Shown here piece after piece: positions 1 through 7,081 of a stretch of DNA of 11,218 nucleotides. The stretch comes from an uncultured Collinsella sp. (GTDB lineage Bacteria > Actinomycetota > Coriobacteriia > Coriobacteriales > Coriobacteriaceae): contig CABUBS010000061.1 of NCBI GenBank assembly GCA_902489855.1, positions 1-11,218 of the forward strand, written 5' to 3'. Position numbers and translations under genes: made by a program. The notes under the pieces are model-generated. The model saw only the letters and a program-made list of their open reading frames with translations. It made no database searches and was not told the origin of the DNA. The first letter of the stretch is position 1; every line of letters begins with the position of its first letter.

Positions 1-686
1 CCCGTATCGAGGTTGCGGTGCGGCAGCTCCGGCATGGAGCCGTCCTCCTGGCGGTCGTACTGGGTAAACACGAGGTTCCAGAACTCAAGGAAGCGGTCGC
101 AGTCGCAGCCAGGCTTGCAGTCGGGGCTGCCGCAGCCGACCTCCTCGCCCATGTCAAAGTAGATCTCGGAGCACGGACCGCAGGGACCGGTGGGGCCAGC
201 GGCCCAGAAGTTGTCGTCCTCTCCCAGGCGGGAGATGTGGTCCTCGGCAACGCCCAGAGAACGCCACACGTCGTGGGTCTCGTCGTCCTCGGTAAAGACG
301 GTAAAGTACAGGCGGTCGAGCGGCAGCTTGAACTCCTTGGTGATGAGCTCAAAGGCCCAAGCGCAAGCCTGCTCCTTGGAGACGCCGCCAAAAGAGAAAT
401 CGCCAAGCATCTCGAAGAACGACAGGTGACGGCCGTCCTCGCCGATGCAATCGATGTCATTGGTGCGGACGCACTTCTGGCAGGAGATCGCGCCGATCTC
501 CTTCATGGTCTTCTTGCCCTGGTAGTACTCCTTAAACTGGTTCATGCCGGCGTTGGCAAGCAGCAGAGAGGGATCGTCGGGGACGAGGGACGAAGAAGGA
601 TAGAGCTTAAGACCGCGCTCCTCAAAGAAGTTGAGGAACTTAGAGCGAATCTCGGCCGTAGTCATTGACGGGTAGTCAGCACTCAT
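1..686 (-). CDS. alaS: Alanyl-tRNA synthetase, N-terminal part (runs off the window)
   Basis: AlaRS charges tRNA-Ala with alanine in the cytoplasm. About 228 residues of the N-terminal class II aminoacylation domain are visible, and the frame is open at the window edge. Diagnostic stretches, read by translating the minus strand, are QKCVRTNDID, GRHLSFFEMLGNFSFGG and GPTGPCGPCSEIYFD, followed by a cysteine-rich segment (GCGSPDCKPGCDCDRFLE) and WNLVFTQYDR, all typical of bacterial AlaRS. The chosen start gives MSADYPSMTTAEIRS. An AGGAG lies nine bases upstream of this ATG. A second in-frame ATG seven codons later (TTAEIRS) is possible but has no comparable ribosome binding site. The gene follows a minus-strand terminator (759-788), so it probably has its own promoter. 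I saw no T-box element in the leader. Confidence 0.97.
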   Translation of the reverse strand, partial: MSADYPSMTTAEIRSKFLNFFEERGLKLYPSSSLVPDDPSLLLANAGMNQFKEYYQGKKTMKEIGAISCQKCVRTNDIDCIGEDGRHLSFFEMLGDFSFGGVSKEQACAWAFELITKEFKLPLDRLYFTVFTEDDETHDVWRSLGVAEDHISRLGEDDNFWAAGPTGPCGPCSEIYFDMGEEVGCGSPDCKPGCDCDRFLEFWNLVFTQYDRQEDGSMPELPHRNLDT

Positions 687-727
687 AGAGGGAATCTCCT
701 CGGTTTCACATCGAAACAGTTCAAACG

Positions 728-760
728 TAACGATATTACCATCCAACCGCCCCCGTGCAA
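728..760 (-). promoter_or_regulatory. Possible alaS promoter
   Basis: Read on the minus strand, TTGCAC is followed after 16 bases by TAATAT. This would place a transcript start about 40 bases upstream of the alaS ATG. The match is weak (3/6 and 4/6 to the sigma-70 consensus), and the -35 hexamer overlaps the T-tract of the preceding terminator. It is proposed mainly because alaS needs a promoter between that terminator and its start codon. Confidence 0.3.
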
Positions 761-788
761 AAAAGAGGGTCGCCAAACAGCGACCCTC
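759..788 (-). terminator. Intrinsic terminator on the minus strand, upstream of alaS
   Basis: A perfect 9-bp stem (GAGGGTCGC with GCGACCCTC, 765-773 and 780-788) closes a 6-base loop. On the minus strand it is followed at once by TTTTTT (764-759). There is no T-tract on the plus-strand side, so it acts on leftward transcripts. It is the first convincing minus-strand terminator after the sigma operon that ends at 1127, so it may end that transcript. It could instead be an attenuator in a longer alaS leader. Confidence 0.85.
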
Positions 789-842
789 CAGCGAAAGTGC
801 ACGTTATTTAGTACTGCGCGATCCTTTGAAAAAGGACTGCTG

Positions 843-848
843 TATAAT
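843..848 (+). promoter_or_regulatory. -10 box for the small plus-strand membrane gene
   Basis: A perfect TATAAT lies 32 bases upstream of the ATG at 881, leaving room for a short leader with the ribosome binding site GGAAGGA at 867-873. No good -35 hexamer sits at 16-18 bases; the nearby TTGAAA is only 11 bases upstream, which is too close. The call rests on the -10 box and on the only plus-strand gene starting right after it. Confidence 0.55.
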
Positions 849-880
849 TGCATATAAGATTCACCCGGAAGGAACGATCG

Positions 881-1120
881 ATGAAAAGTAAACGATTTGT
901 CCTGAATGCACTTCTGGTTGTAGCACTTTTAGCGCTCTTAGCCTTCTCATGCTGGTACGCAAACCAACCATCATTTGGATACGTATTGTATACAGTAATG
1001 TCCGGCGATAAGGCTTATTACACTCTACACGCAATTGACGTTCTCTTTTTCTATGTAGCCGGCCCCCTATCAATCGCTTTGGTCGCGTTTCTTGTCATTT
1101 ACAACTTCAAGAAACGTTAA
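881..1120 (+). CDS. Small two-pass membrane protein, function unknown
   Basis: I do not recognise this 79-residue protein. It starts MKSKRF, with positive charges before a hydrophobic segment at about residues 6-24. A polar, tyrosine-rich middle (about 26-50) follows, then a second hydrophobic segment at about 52-75, and it ends in NFKKR. The positive-inside rule suggests both ends in the cytoplasm and a short external loop. It is probably real: the ATG has GGAAGGA seven bases upstream, a perfect TATAAT lies further up, and two stop codons (TAA TAG) end it. An upstream in-frame TTG at 848 overlaps the -10 box and is unlikely to be the start. GC is about 42% by my count, clearly lower than the neighbours, which suggests recent acquisition or fast evolution. 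It is the only plus-strand gene here and converges on the AI-2E transporter gene with six bases between stops. Confidence 0.72.
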   Translation: MKSKRFVLNALLVVALLALLAFSCWYANQPSFGYVLYTVMSGDKAYYTLHAIDVLFFYVAGPLSIALVAFLVIYNFKKR

Positions 1121-1126
1121 TAGAAC

Positions 1127-2539
1127 CTATTTAGAATCCGAATCGTCCATGGAGCCGTCGATGCCGGTTTTGGTGTCGTCGTTCATATTGAAATCGTCGT
1201 CTTTGGCGAAGGGATTCTTGAAAAAGCCCGTAGCATCGGGCTGAAGGCCCGAGAGCTTCATCCAGGGATTATCGAGCTCGGGTTTGGGCATGGCCTGGGC
1301 CTCGGGCGCAGTCTCGTTACCGATGAGCTCGGACTCGTAAATGAAGGTGTCGTCGCCGAGCGCGTCGTAGGCGGCGACCGGGTTGCCATCGGCATCGCGG
1401 TACGGTGTGCCCTTAAACACGGCGCCGTCATAGGCCACAAGCTGGCGGCCGGTCTCATTCTCGAAGTAGTACACGAAGATACCCTTGAGGGCCGCGCACA
1501 GCGGGATGGCAATAATCATGCCGATAGGGCCCATGAGTGCCGAGCCAATAACGAGCGCCGTGAGGCTCATGATGGGATGCACCTGCACCGAGCTCTGCAT
1601 GACCTTAGGAGAAATCACGTTGTCGGTGACGTTTTGCGCGACCATCGTCACGATGAGCGTCCATAACGCCAACATGGGGCTGAACATGAAACCGAGCACC
1701 GTGGCGATTGCTGCGCTCACCCAAGGACCGACGACCGGAACCAAATGCATGATGCCGGTAAAGATAGCCATGAGCGCCGCATACGGATGGCCGATGATCA
1801 TAAAACCGATAAAGGCGAGGAAACCACCGCAGATGGACGTCACGACCATACCGCGCATGTAGCCGCCGACAGAGTGAGAAAGGATGGCGACCATAAAGCG
1901 GTACGAGGTCTCCTTCTCCTGACCGATGATGGTGCAAATCTCGTGGTGCATGCGAGGGTAGTCGCAGGCCATCCAGTACGCAAGCACCAGACCAAGGAAG
2001 ATAACGAACAACTGCGAAGCCGTATTGGTGATGAGCGGGAACACACCGCGGCCAAGCTCGGCAGCGATCTGAGACACATACTTCGATGCCACGGCAACCA
2101 GCGACGAAAGATTATCGTCCAAATACTCCTTGAGCGGCGTGTTGTTGAGCGTCTTGGCATGCGAGATCATCTCGTTGAGATCGCCACCCGCAACACGAAG
2201 CTGCTCGGGCAGGCGGCTCAGGACTTCCATGATCTGACCAAAGAGAATCGGCGACAAGATGCAAACGACACCGACGAGCACGGCAACAACAACAATTAGC
2301 GCAATAAGCGAACCGATGCCGCGATTCACGCCATGGTGCTCGAGCCAGTTGGTGATCGGGGACATCACAAAAGCAATGATGGAGCCAACGGCAAGAAACT
2401 CAATAACCGGTGCCAGGATGCCCATAAGGTTAAAGATGACAGCAGCAATAACAATGCAGCCGACAACAGCCCAAATGCGCAGCGTCAGAACGCGGGTGTC
2501 GCGCAGCACGCGATCGGTTTGTTGGGGGTGCTCACTCAT
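1127..2539 (-). CDS. AI-2E family transporter (UPF0118 / PF01594-type permease)
   Basis: A polytopic inner-membrane protein of 470 residues. Hydrophobic segments lie at about 21-60, 76-100, 172-192, 229-250, 255-283, 287-303 and 325-358, with a soluble stretch at about 105-165, the usual layout of this family. Family-typical motifs are HPYAALMAIFTGIMHLVPVV (251-270) with GPWVSA directly after, and QNVTDNVISPKV (302-313). Members have been linked to export of the AI-2 signal or to Na+/H+ antiport; the substrate here cannot be told. Residues 360-470 form an extra hydrophilic, acidic tail (DDSD and NDD runs near the end) that the core family lacks. The ATG overlaps the sigma-factor stop as ATGA, so translation is probably coupled and the transporter is likely a member of the sigma operon. 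Confidence 0.93.
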   Translation of the reverse strand: MSEHPQQTDRVLRDTRVLTLRIWAVVGCIVIAAVIFNLMGILAPVIEFLAVGSIIAFVMSPITNWLEHHGVNRGIGSLIALIVVVAVLVGVVCILSPILFGQIMEVLSRLPEQLRVAGGDLNEMISHAKTLNNTPLKEYLDDNLSSLVAVASKYVSQIAAELGRGVFPLITNTASQLFVIFLGLVLAYWMACDYPRMHHEICTIIGQEKETSYRFMVAILSHSVGGYMRGMVVTSICGGFLAFIGFMIIGHPYAALMAIFTGIMHLVPVVGPWVSAAIATVLGFMFSPMLALWTLIVTMVAQNVTDNVISPKVMQSSVQVHPIMSLTALVIGSALMGPIGMIIAIPLCAALKGIFVYYFENETGRQLVAYDGAVFKGTPYRDADGNPVAAYDALGDDTFIYESELIGNETAPEAQAMPKPELDNPWMKLSGLQPDATGFFKNPFAKDDDFNMNDDTKTGIDGSMDDSDSK

Positions 2540-3327
2540 GAACGAATCATCACTCCGTCGGGGTCGATCTTGTCCTGAATCTTCTTAAGCGTGCGGCGCA
2601 GCAGACGCGAGACCTGCACCTGCGAGATGCCCAGCTTCTTGGCAATCTCGATCTGGGTCATGCCCTTCACAAAGCGCAGCTCGATCACCTCGCGCTCGCG
2701 CGGCGAGAAATCGCGGATGGCTTCCTCGATTACCAGGCGATCATCGGTAAAGTCGAGCTCGTTGTCATCGTCGGCGTAACGGTCGAGAATCGAGGGCGCA
2801 TCGTCGGAATCGGACGCACCAGGAGCCTCGATGGGCACCGAGGTATAGGCCGAAGACGATTCCATAGCCTCGAGGACCTCATCGACAGTCACATCTAGAT
2901 ACTCAGCGATCTCCTCAACCTTGGGCGAACGCTGCAGCTCGTTGGTAAGTTTGTCAGTAGCCTGGTTGACCTTGGCCGAGAGTTCCTGCAGACGACGCGG
3001 TACGCGCACGCTCCAGCCCTTGTCGCGGAAATGGCGTTTGATCTCGCCCAGGATAGTGGGTGTCGCAAACGTCGTGAACTCGAGTCCGCGCTCGGGGTCA
3101 AAGCGGTCGATAGCCTTGAGCAAACCCAGATAGCCGACCTGCATGAGGTCGTCGAGCGGCTCGCCGCGATTCTTAAATTTGTTGGCAAGAAACCTTACCA
3201 GGTTCATATGGGACATGACGAGCTGTTCGCGGGCGTCCGGATCACCGGTCTCCTTGTAGCGACGAAACAGCTCGCGGGTTTTCTCCTTGTCCCAAGCGGT
3301 CTTGCCGCTCCGGGAACGTTCGGTCAT
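2536..3327 (-). CDS. Alternative RNA polymerase sigma factor, SigB/SigF type (group 3 sigma-70)
   Basis: A 263-residue sigma factor that directs RNA polymerase to a separate set of promoters, probably for general stress or stationary-phase genes. Region 2 runs at about 38-110 (LVMSHMNLVRFLANKF, then DLMQVGYLGLLKAIDRFDP and FATPTILGEIKRHFRDKG). Region 3 is at about 112-190, with a variable acidic stretch at 170-196. Region 4 is at about 199-253, with the helix-turn-helix MTQIEIAKKLGISQVQVSRL (223-242). The lack of region 1.1 and the GEIKRHFRDKGWSVRVPRR block place it with SigB/SigF/SigG. The start codon follows the stop of the regulator gene after one base, and its own stop overlaps the transporter start. 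This sigma-with-regulator order matches usfX-sigF and rsbW-sigB loci. I leave the symbol empty because sigB and sigF cannot be told apart here. Confidence 0.95.
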   Translation of the reverse strand: MTERSRSGKTAWDKEKTRELFRRYKETGDPDAREQLVMSHMNLVRFLANKFKNRGEPLDDLMQVGYLGLLKAIDRFDPERGLEFTTFATPTILGEIKRHFRDKGWSVRVPRRLQELSAKVNQATDKLTNELQRSPKVEEIAEYLDVTVDEVLEAMESSSAYTSVPIEAPGASDSDDAPSILDRYADDDNELDFTDDRLVIEEAIRDFSPREREVIELRFVKGMTQIEIAKKLGISQVQVSRLLRRTLKKIQDKIDPDGVMIRS

Positions 3328-3328
3328 A

Positions 3329-3706
3329 TTAAATATCCGCCTTGAGGTCGAGGGAAAGCGTCAGGGGCGCCGCAGTCTTTTCGTAGGAGTCGCACACGCT
3401 CGCCAAAATAAGCTCGGCATAAACAGCAGCCTGGTCATCCTCGTCGACGGTGGCCTGATCGCCAAAGGTAAAGGTCATGCCAACGTGAGATTCATCGACA
3501 TCGAATTTGATTGAGATGTCGTCGGAATCAACAGCCGTGCAGCCAAAGATAAAGGCTTCCTCGGCAGCCATGCGGATGTCCTCGATGCGATCGACAGACA
3601 TGGAACACAGGGCACCAACGTTGGCTGCCGTCATGCGCACAAGGCGAGCGAGACGCGGGTCGCCGGCAACGGTCAGCGTGATGGGGCAGGCTGCTTCGCT
3701 ACTCAT
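3329..3706 (-). CDS. RsbW/UsfX-like anti-sigma factor (HATPase_c_2 fold), degenerate ATP site
   Basis: A 125-residue protein directly upstream of the sigma gene, so most likely its anti-sigma partner. The layout fits the GHKL/HATPase_c_2 family: VAGDPRLARLVRMTAANVGA, then DRIEDIRMAAEEAFIFGC at the N-box position (residues 39-56), ISIKFDVDESHVGMTFTFGD (64-83), and a C-terminal helix and strand (YAELILASVCDSYEK). The Asn that binds Mg-ATP in RsbW and SpoIIAB (EAxxNAxxH) is absent, and no DxGxG box follows the strand, so ATP binding or kinase activity is doubtful. This recalls mycobacterial UsfX as I remember it. The ATG at 3706 has GGAGG-like bases about seven upstream; the frame stays open to 3820, but that part lies inside the preceding gene. 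The start overlaps the DUF948 stop by eight bases, indicating translational coupling. Confidence 0.85.
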   Translation of the reverse strand: MSSEAACPITLTVAGDPRLARLVRMTAANVGALCSMSVDRIEDIRMAAEEAFIFGCTAVDSDDISIKFDVDESHVGMTFTFGDQATVDEDDQAAVYAELILASVCDSYEKTAAPLTLSLDLKADI

Positions 3707-4292
3707 CGCAGGACTCCTCAGAGGTCTCGGAGGGTGTATAGGTGTAATACTGAGCCCGCTTGGATGCAGACTTCTGAGCCACATCTGCGCCATCGGCGGC
3801 CTCGTCCTCCGCCTTGCCAATCAAGACGCGCTCGGTCGGCTGCTCGGCTTCTTCGGCGGCAGCGGAAAGCTTGCGCTCGGCTTCAGCTGCAGGAGCCTTC
3901 ACCTTATTGAAGAGCTTCTGCACAGCACCGGCGGCAGAGTCGGTCACGCTCGACACAGCATTGCTGGCCTCGGCCATGCTACCGGTGACCTCAGAAATGT
4001 CGCGAACCACGGCTTCGACCTCTACGAGATTGGAGGTAAGGGCATCAACTGCCGTCTTGCTCGACTTAAGCAGCGGCTCCATCTGGGCAAGCGCCGGCGT
4101 AAGCTCATCGACAGCGCCATCGAGCTTTGCCACCACAGGCTGAGCCTCGGCGATGGTGTTGTTGAGGTCGTTAACGGTCTTATCGAGCGAGTCGACAACG
4201 GTACGGGTCTTGCGCAGGGTAAGCGCGAGCTCAACGATGGCCCACACGCCGGCAACAGCGAGCAGCAGCAGAGCGATTTGAATGGGACTCAT
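3699..4292 (-). CDS. DUF948-like membrane-anchored coiled-coil protein (YtxG type)
   Basis: A 197-residue protein with one N-terminal membrane segment (about 5-26, IQIALLLLAVAGVWAIVELA). A long helical region (about 30-130) follows, with regular hydrophobic spacing (VVDSLDKTVNDLNNTIAEAQ), as in DUF948 proteins. A charged, Ala/Glu-rich tail ends in EESCDE. Bacillus YtxG, of the same family, is a general stress protein of the sigma-B regulon, which fits its place as first gene of this sigma operon. Its molecular role is unknown; it may be a membrane-tethered scaffold or stress sensor. The ATG at 4292 has GGGAGG five bases upstream; an open extension to 4370 adds a segment without a start-proximal site. 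It is followed with an 8-base overlap by the anti-sigma-like gene. Confidence 0.85.
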   Translation of the reverse strand: MSPIQIALLLLAVAGVWAIVELALTLRKTRTVVDSLDKTVNDLNNTIAEAQPVVAKLDGAVDELTPALAQMEPLLKSSKTAVDALTSNLVEVEAVVRDISEVTGSMAEASNAVSSVTDSAAGAVQKLFNKVKAPAAEAERKLSAAAEEAEQPTERVLIGKAEDEAADGADVAQKSASKRAQYYTYTPSETSEESCDE

Positions 4293-4392
4293 ACAAGCCT
4301 CCCAAAGGAATCGATATACAGACGGTTTCCATGGTACCCCAAAGGGGACCGAACATGCCATGAGCAGCAACGTGGGACAAAATTATCAGCAG

Positions 4393-5757
4393 CTACTTCG
4401 GTGCATTCCCGCTGCGGTCGCGTTCACTTTGCTCTACGCGCCATTCTTCCCAACCGCGGCCGGCAGGCTGCCAAAATGCACCGCGTTCCAAGCCTTCGGG
4501 CAAATAGCGCTGATCGACCCAGCCTTCGGGATAATCGTGCGGGTATTTATACACACCGTATTCATCGCTGCCCGGGCGATGGCGATCGCGCAGATAACTC
4601 GGCACCTCGCGAAGCCCACTAGAATGTATATCGGCCAGCGCCGCATCGATCGAAGCCTCACACGCGTTGGATTTTGGCGCCAAGCACACATAGAGTGCAG
4701 CCTGAGCCAGGTTAATGCGGCACTCGGGATAGCCAATAACTTCAGCAGACTTAAACGCGGCATGCGCCACCAAAAGCGCCTGCGGGTCGGCGTTGCCAAC
4801 ATCCTCAGAAGCGTGAATCATAATGCGGCGAGCGATAAACTTAGGATCCTCCCCAGCATCGATCATGCGCGCGAGCCAATAGATCGTGGCATCGGGGTCG
4901 CTACCGCGCATGGACTTGATGAACGCACTGATGATGTCGTAGTGCATGTCGCCGTTTTTGTCATACGTAAAGCCGCGACGCGGGTTGGCGATCTTCACGT
5001 CATCCACGGTGATGGGATAGCGCTCCCCCGCCGCGGGCGCTGGCGTTCCCTCGGTATCGGGACGCGTGACGGAAATCTCGCTCGCAAGCTCGAGCGTCGT
5101 GAGCGCCGAGCGAGCGTCACCCGCTGCCAGCGTGCAGATGGTCTTGACCGTATCCTCATCGGCCGAGAACTTACCGTTCAAGCCCTGCGGTGCCTCGAGC
5201 GCACGCTCGATAAGCATGGCGATATCCTCGTCCTTTAAATGCTCAAGCTCCACGACTCGACCACGTGAGAGCAGCGCCGAGTTTACCTCGAAGTACGGAT
5301 TCTCCGTCGTAGCGCCAATCATAATGACGGTACGGTTCTCAACTGCATGCAGCAGGGCATCCTGCTGCGACTTGGAGAAGCGGTGAATCTCATCGATGAA
5401 TAGAATGGTGCGACGGTCGTACGTATTCAGGCGCGTCTTGGCCTCATCAATCACGCGACGCAGGTCCTTCACAGTACCCGTGACGGCGCTGACCTCGACA
5501 AACTCGCTCTTGGTATGGTTGGCGATAATGTGGGCCAGCGTCGTCTTGCCCGTACCGGCCGGCCCGTACAGTATCACGCTCGAAAGCACATCGTGCTCGA
5601 TCGCGGCACGCAACCATGAGCCCTTACCGACGGCCTTTTGCTGGCCCACATACTCGTCGAGCGAATTGGGGCGCATGCGCACCGCAAGCGGCGCATTTTT
5701 AAAGGAACGCTCGCGCGTCGAGGCAGAAAAAAGGTCGTCCATAGCCATCCCGTGCAT
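4393..5757 (-). CDS. rarA: Replication-associated recombination protein A (MgsA/RarA, AAA+ ATPase)
   Basis: RarA is a clamp-loader-like AAA+ ATPase that acts at stalled replication forks. The protein (up to 454 residues) has a Walker A motif GPAGTGKT (65-72), Walker B ILFIDEIHRF (118-127), sensor 1 IGATTENP (147-154) and GDARSALTTLE (213-223) with the sensor 2 arginine. The typical C-terminal tetramerisation region carries SAFIKSMRGSDPDATIYWLA and RRIMIHASEDVGNADPQAL (about 277-328) and YLRDRHRPGSDEYGVYKYPH (388-407). The start is uncertain: ATGs at 5757, 5748 and 5742 are in frame (MHGMAMDDLF), and none has a well-spaced ribosome binding site; the nearest GAGGA is 16 bases before the first. 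MDDLF is a plausible true N-terminus. A 45-base gap separates it from the dgt stop, so it may share that transcript or use the TATACT at 5782-5787. Confidence 0.95.
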   Translation of the reverse strand: MHGMAMDDLFSASTRERSFKNAPLAVRMRPNSLDEYVGQQKAVGKGSWLRAAIEHDVLSSVILYGPAGTGKTTLAHIIANHTKSEFVEVSAVTGTVKDLRRVIDEAKTRLNTYDRRTILFIDEIHRFSKSQQDALLHAVENRTVIMIGATTENPYFEVNSALLSRGRVVELEHLKDEDIAMLIERALEAPQGLNGKFSADEDTVKTICTLAAGDARSALTTLELASEISVTRPDTEGTPAPAAGERYPITVDDVKIANPRRGFTYDKNGDMHYDIISAFIKSMRGSDPDATIYWLARMIDAGEDPKFIARRIMIHASEDVGNADPQALLVAHAAFKSAEVIGYPECRINLAQAALYVCLAPKSNACEASIDAALADIHSSGLREVPSYLRDRHRPGSDEYGVYKYPHDYPEGWVDQRYLPEGLERGAFWQPAGRGWEEWRVEQSERDRSGNAPK

Positions 5758-5781
5758 CCATCAAAATCGTTGTTCCTCAAC

Positions 5782-5787
5782 AGTATA
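5782..5787 (-). promoter_or_regulatory. Possible -10 box for rarA
   Basis: TATACT on the minus strand (5/6 to consensus) lies in the 45-base dgt-rarA gap. It would start a transcript just before the rarA start codons. No recognisable -35 hexamer is present at 16-18 bases, where the end of dgt lies, so it may be chance. Confidence 0.25.
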
Positions 5788-5802
5788 CCGAAAATATACG
5801 AA

Positions 5803-7050
5803 CTACCGTTCGTTAATATAGGTACGATGCGGAAACTTCAGCCCCGGGAACAGCTTGCTCGTCAGCTCACAGAAATAGCCGTCCGTCATGCTCGAAATGT
5901 AATCCACTACGGTCTGATCTTTATCATCCTGCCATGCATAGGTGCGATTGTAGTAGGAAAGCTGCCGCTCAATGCGCGAAATGTGATGCTTAAAGATATA
6001 CGAAGACTCGTCGCCTTCGTTTATATCCTGCAGGCAACGGTCATAGAGCTTTTCGAACGCCTCGCGCAGCTCCGTTTCGGAGTCGCCCTCGATGCCGCCC
6101 TTGCTATAGATCTTCTCGTAGTTCTCGCGCTTAGCGCGGCGGATTTCCTCGAACAGGTCCTCGCTCATCTCGATGCGCGGCTTACCATAACTGTGCTCAA
6201 CGATATCGATGGAGGCATGCGTGAGGATCCAACTGTTGTAGGCACCGCCCCGGCCATCATCAAAAGCGTCGGGCGAAAGCAGGCCCGCCGCAATGGCGTC
6301 TTGGCGATCGCGCCCAACGTAGGCAAGGATATCAGAGATGCGGACCACGCAGCCTTCGAGCGTCATGGGACGCAGATGCTCAATTGCGCTATAGCCCGTG
6401 GCAATGCAATCCTCAACCGTCTGGTCAAACTGGTCAAAGGAGCCCATGTCCGAGAGCTCAAACACACGCTGCTCGTACTCGCCGTTATGGCATAGCACGC
6501 CGTCGAGCGTCTGGAGCGACACGTTGCGGCCATACAACGCGTCGAGCACGCGGACCGACTGCACGTTATGGAAAAAATAACGCCCCGTACGCTCATGAAA
6601 GATATCGTTGAGGAAGCGCTCGCCGGCATGGCCGAAAGGCGTGTGTCCCAAGTCGTGACCCAGGCCAATCGCCTCGATCAGATCGCAATTGAGCCCCAGG
6701 GCGCGACCGATATCGCGCGCAATGCGGGAGACAAGCTGTACGTGCAAACCGCGGCGTGAAAGATCATCATTGCTACGGAAGCTAAAGACCTGCGTTTTGC
6801 CTGCATAACGGGTGTACGCCGGAAGATGAAGTATCTTTTCGGTATCGCGCATAAACGCCGGACGCATAAGCGTGCCTTTGTCGGCGGCGCGATCAATACG
6901 ACGAATGACCTGATCGTCGTTGCAACGATACGGGTTGACATAGCCCGAAGCACGATCGGCGGCAATGCGCTCGACAAGTTCGGACGACAACGCCGAGGGA
7001 ATACGGTCCATGCGCGCCTTAATGACGGCCGTTTCTTGATTAGTTGCCAT
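5803..7050 (-). CDS. dgt: dGTP triphosphohydrolase-like HD-domain protein (dGTPase)
   Basis: A 415-residue HD-superfamily nucleotidase; family members cut dGTP or other dNTPs to the nucleoside and triphosphate. The N-terminal family signature is AYTRYAGKTQVFSF (78-91). The metal site is H103 (GLHVQLVSRIARDIG), H132-D133 within GLGHDLGHTPFGHAGE, and D240 in VVRISDILAYVGRD, so the catalytic set looks intact. The family includes bacterial dNTPases of broader specificity, so strict dGTP preference is not shown. The ATG at 7050 (MATNQETAV) has AAGGAG six bases upstream; a longer open frame to 7101 enters the preceding spacer and peptidase end and is less likely. The gene lies 31 bases after the A24 peptidase stop and 45 before rarA. 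Confidence 0.93.
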   Translation of the reverse strand: MATNQETAVIKARMDRIPSALSSELVERIAADRASGYVNPYRCNDDQVIRRIDRAADKGTLMRPAFMRDTEKILHLPAYTRYAGKTQVFSFRSNDDLSRRGLHVQLVSRIARDIGRALGLNCDLIEAIGLGHDLGHTPFGHAGERFLNDIFHERTGRYFFHNVQSVRVLDALYGRNVSLQTLDGVLCHNGEYEQRVFELSDMGSFDQFDQTVEDCIATGYSAIEHLRPMTLEGCVVRISDILAYVGRDRQDAIAAGLLSPDAFDDGRGGAYNSWILTHASIDIVEHSYGKPRIEMSEDLFEEIRRAKRENYEKIYSKGGIEGDSETELREAFEKLYDRCLQDINEGDESSYIFKHHISRIERQLSYYNRTYAWQDDKDQTVVDYISSMTDGYFCELTSKLFPGLKFPHRTYINER

Positions 7051-7081
7051 GGCATGCTCCTTAAGAAGGATGCGCAATCGG

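Noticed and set aside
687..880. A T-box or other tRNA-sensing leader before alaS, given a hairpin with a T-run there.
   Set aside because: The T-box core (TGGNACCGCG-like) is not present on the minus strand and the stretch is too short for the specifier domain.
4325..4375. A SigB/SigF-type promoter (GTTT...GGGTAT) for autoregulation of the sigma operon, suggested by GGGTAC on the minus strand.
   Set aside because: The only GTT-like element (GTTCGG) is about 9-11 bases away instead of roughly 13-17, and the GGGTAC is part of the palindrome.
3507..5238. Long plus-strand open frames (3507-4622 and 4282-5238) antisense to the sigma operon and rarA.
   Set aside because: No recognisable domain or ribosome binding site, and both lie fully or mostly opposite well-supported genes.
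5795..5813. A terminator at the dgt stop codon (6-bp stem followed by ATATTTT on the minus strand).
   Set aside because: The stem is short with few G-C pairs and the T-run is interrupted, so it is too weak to call.
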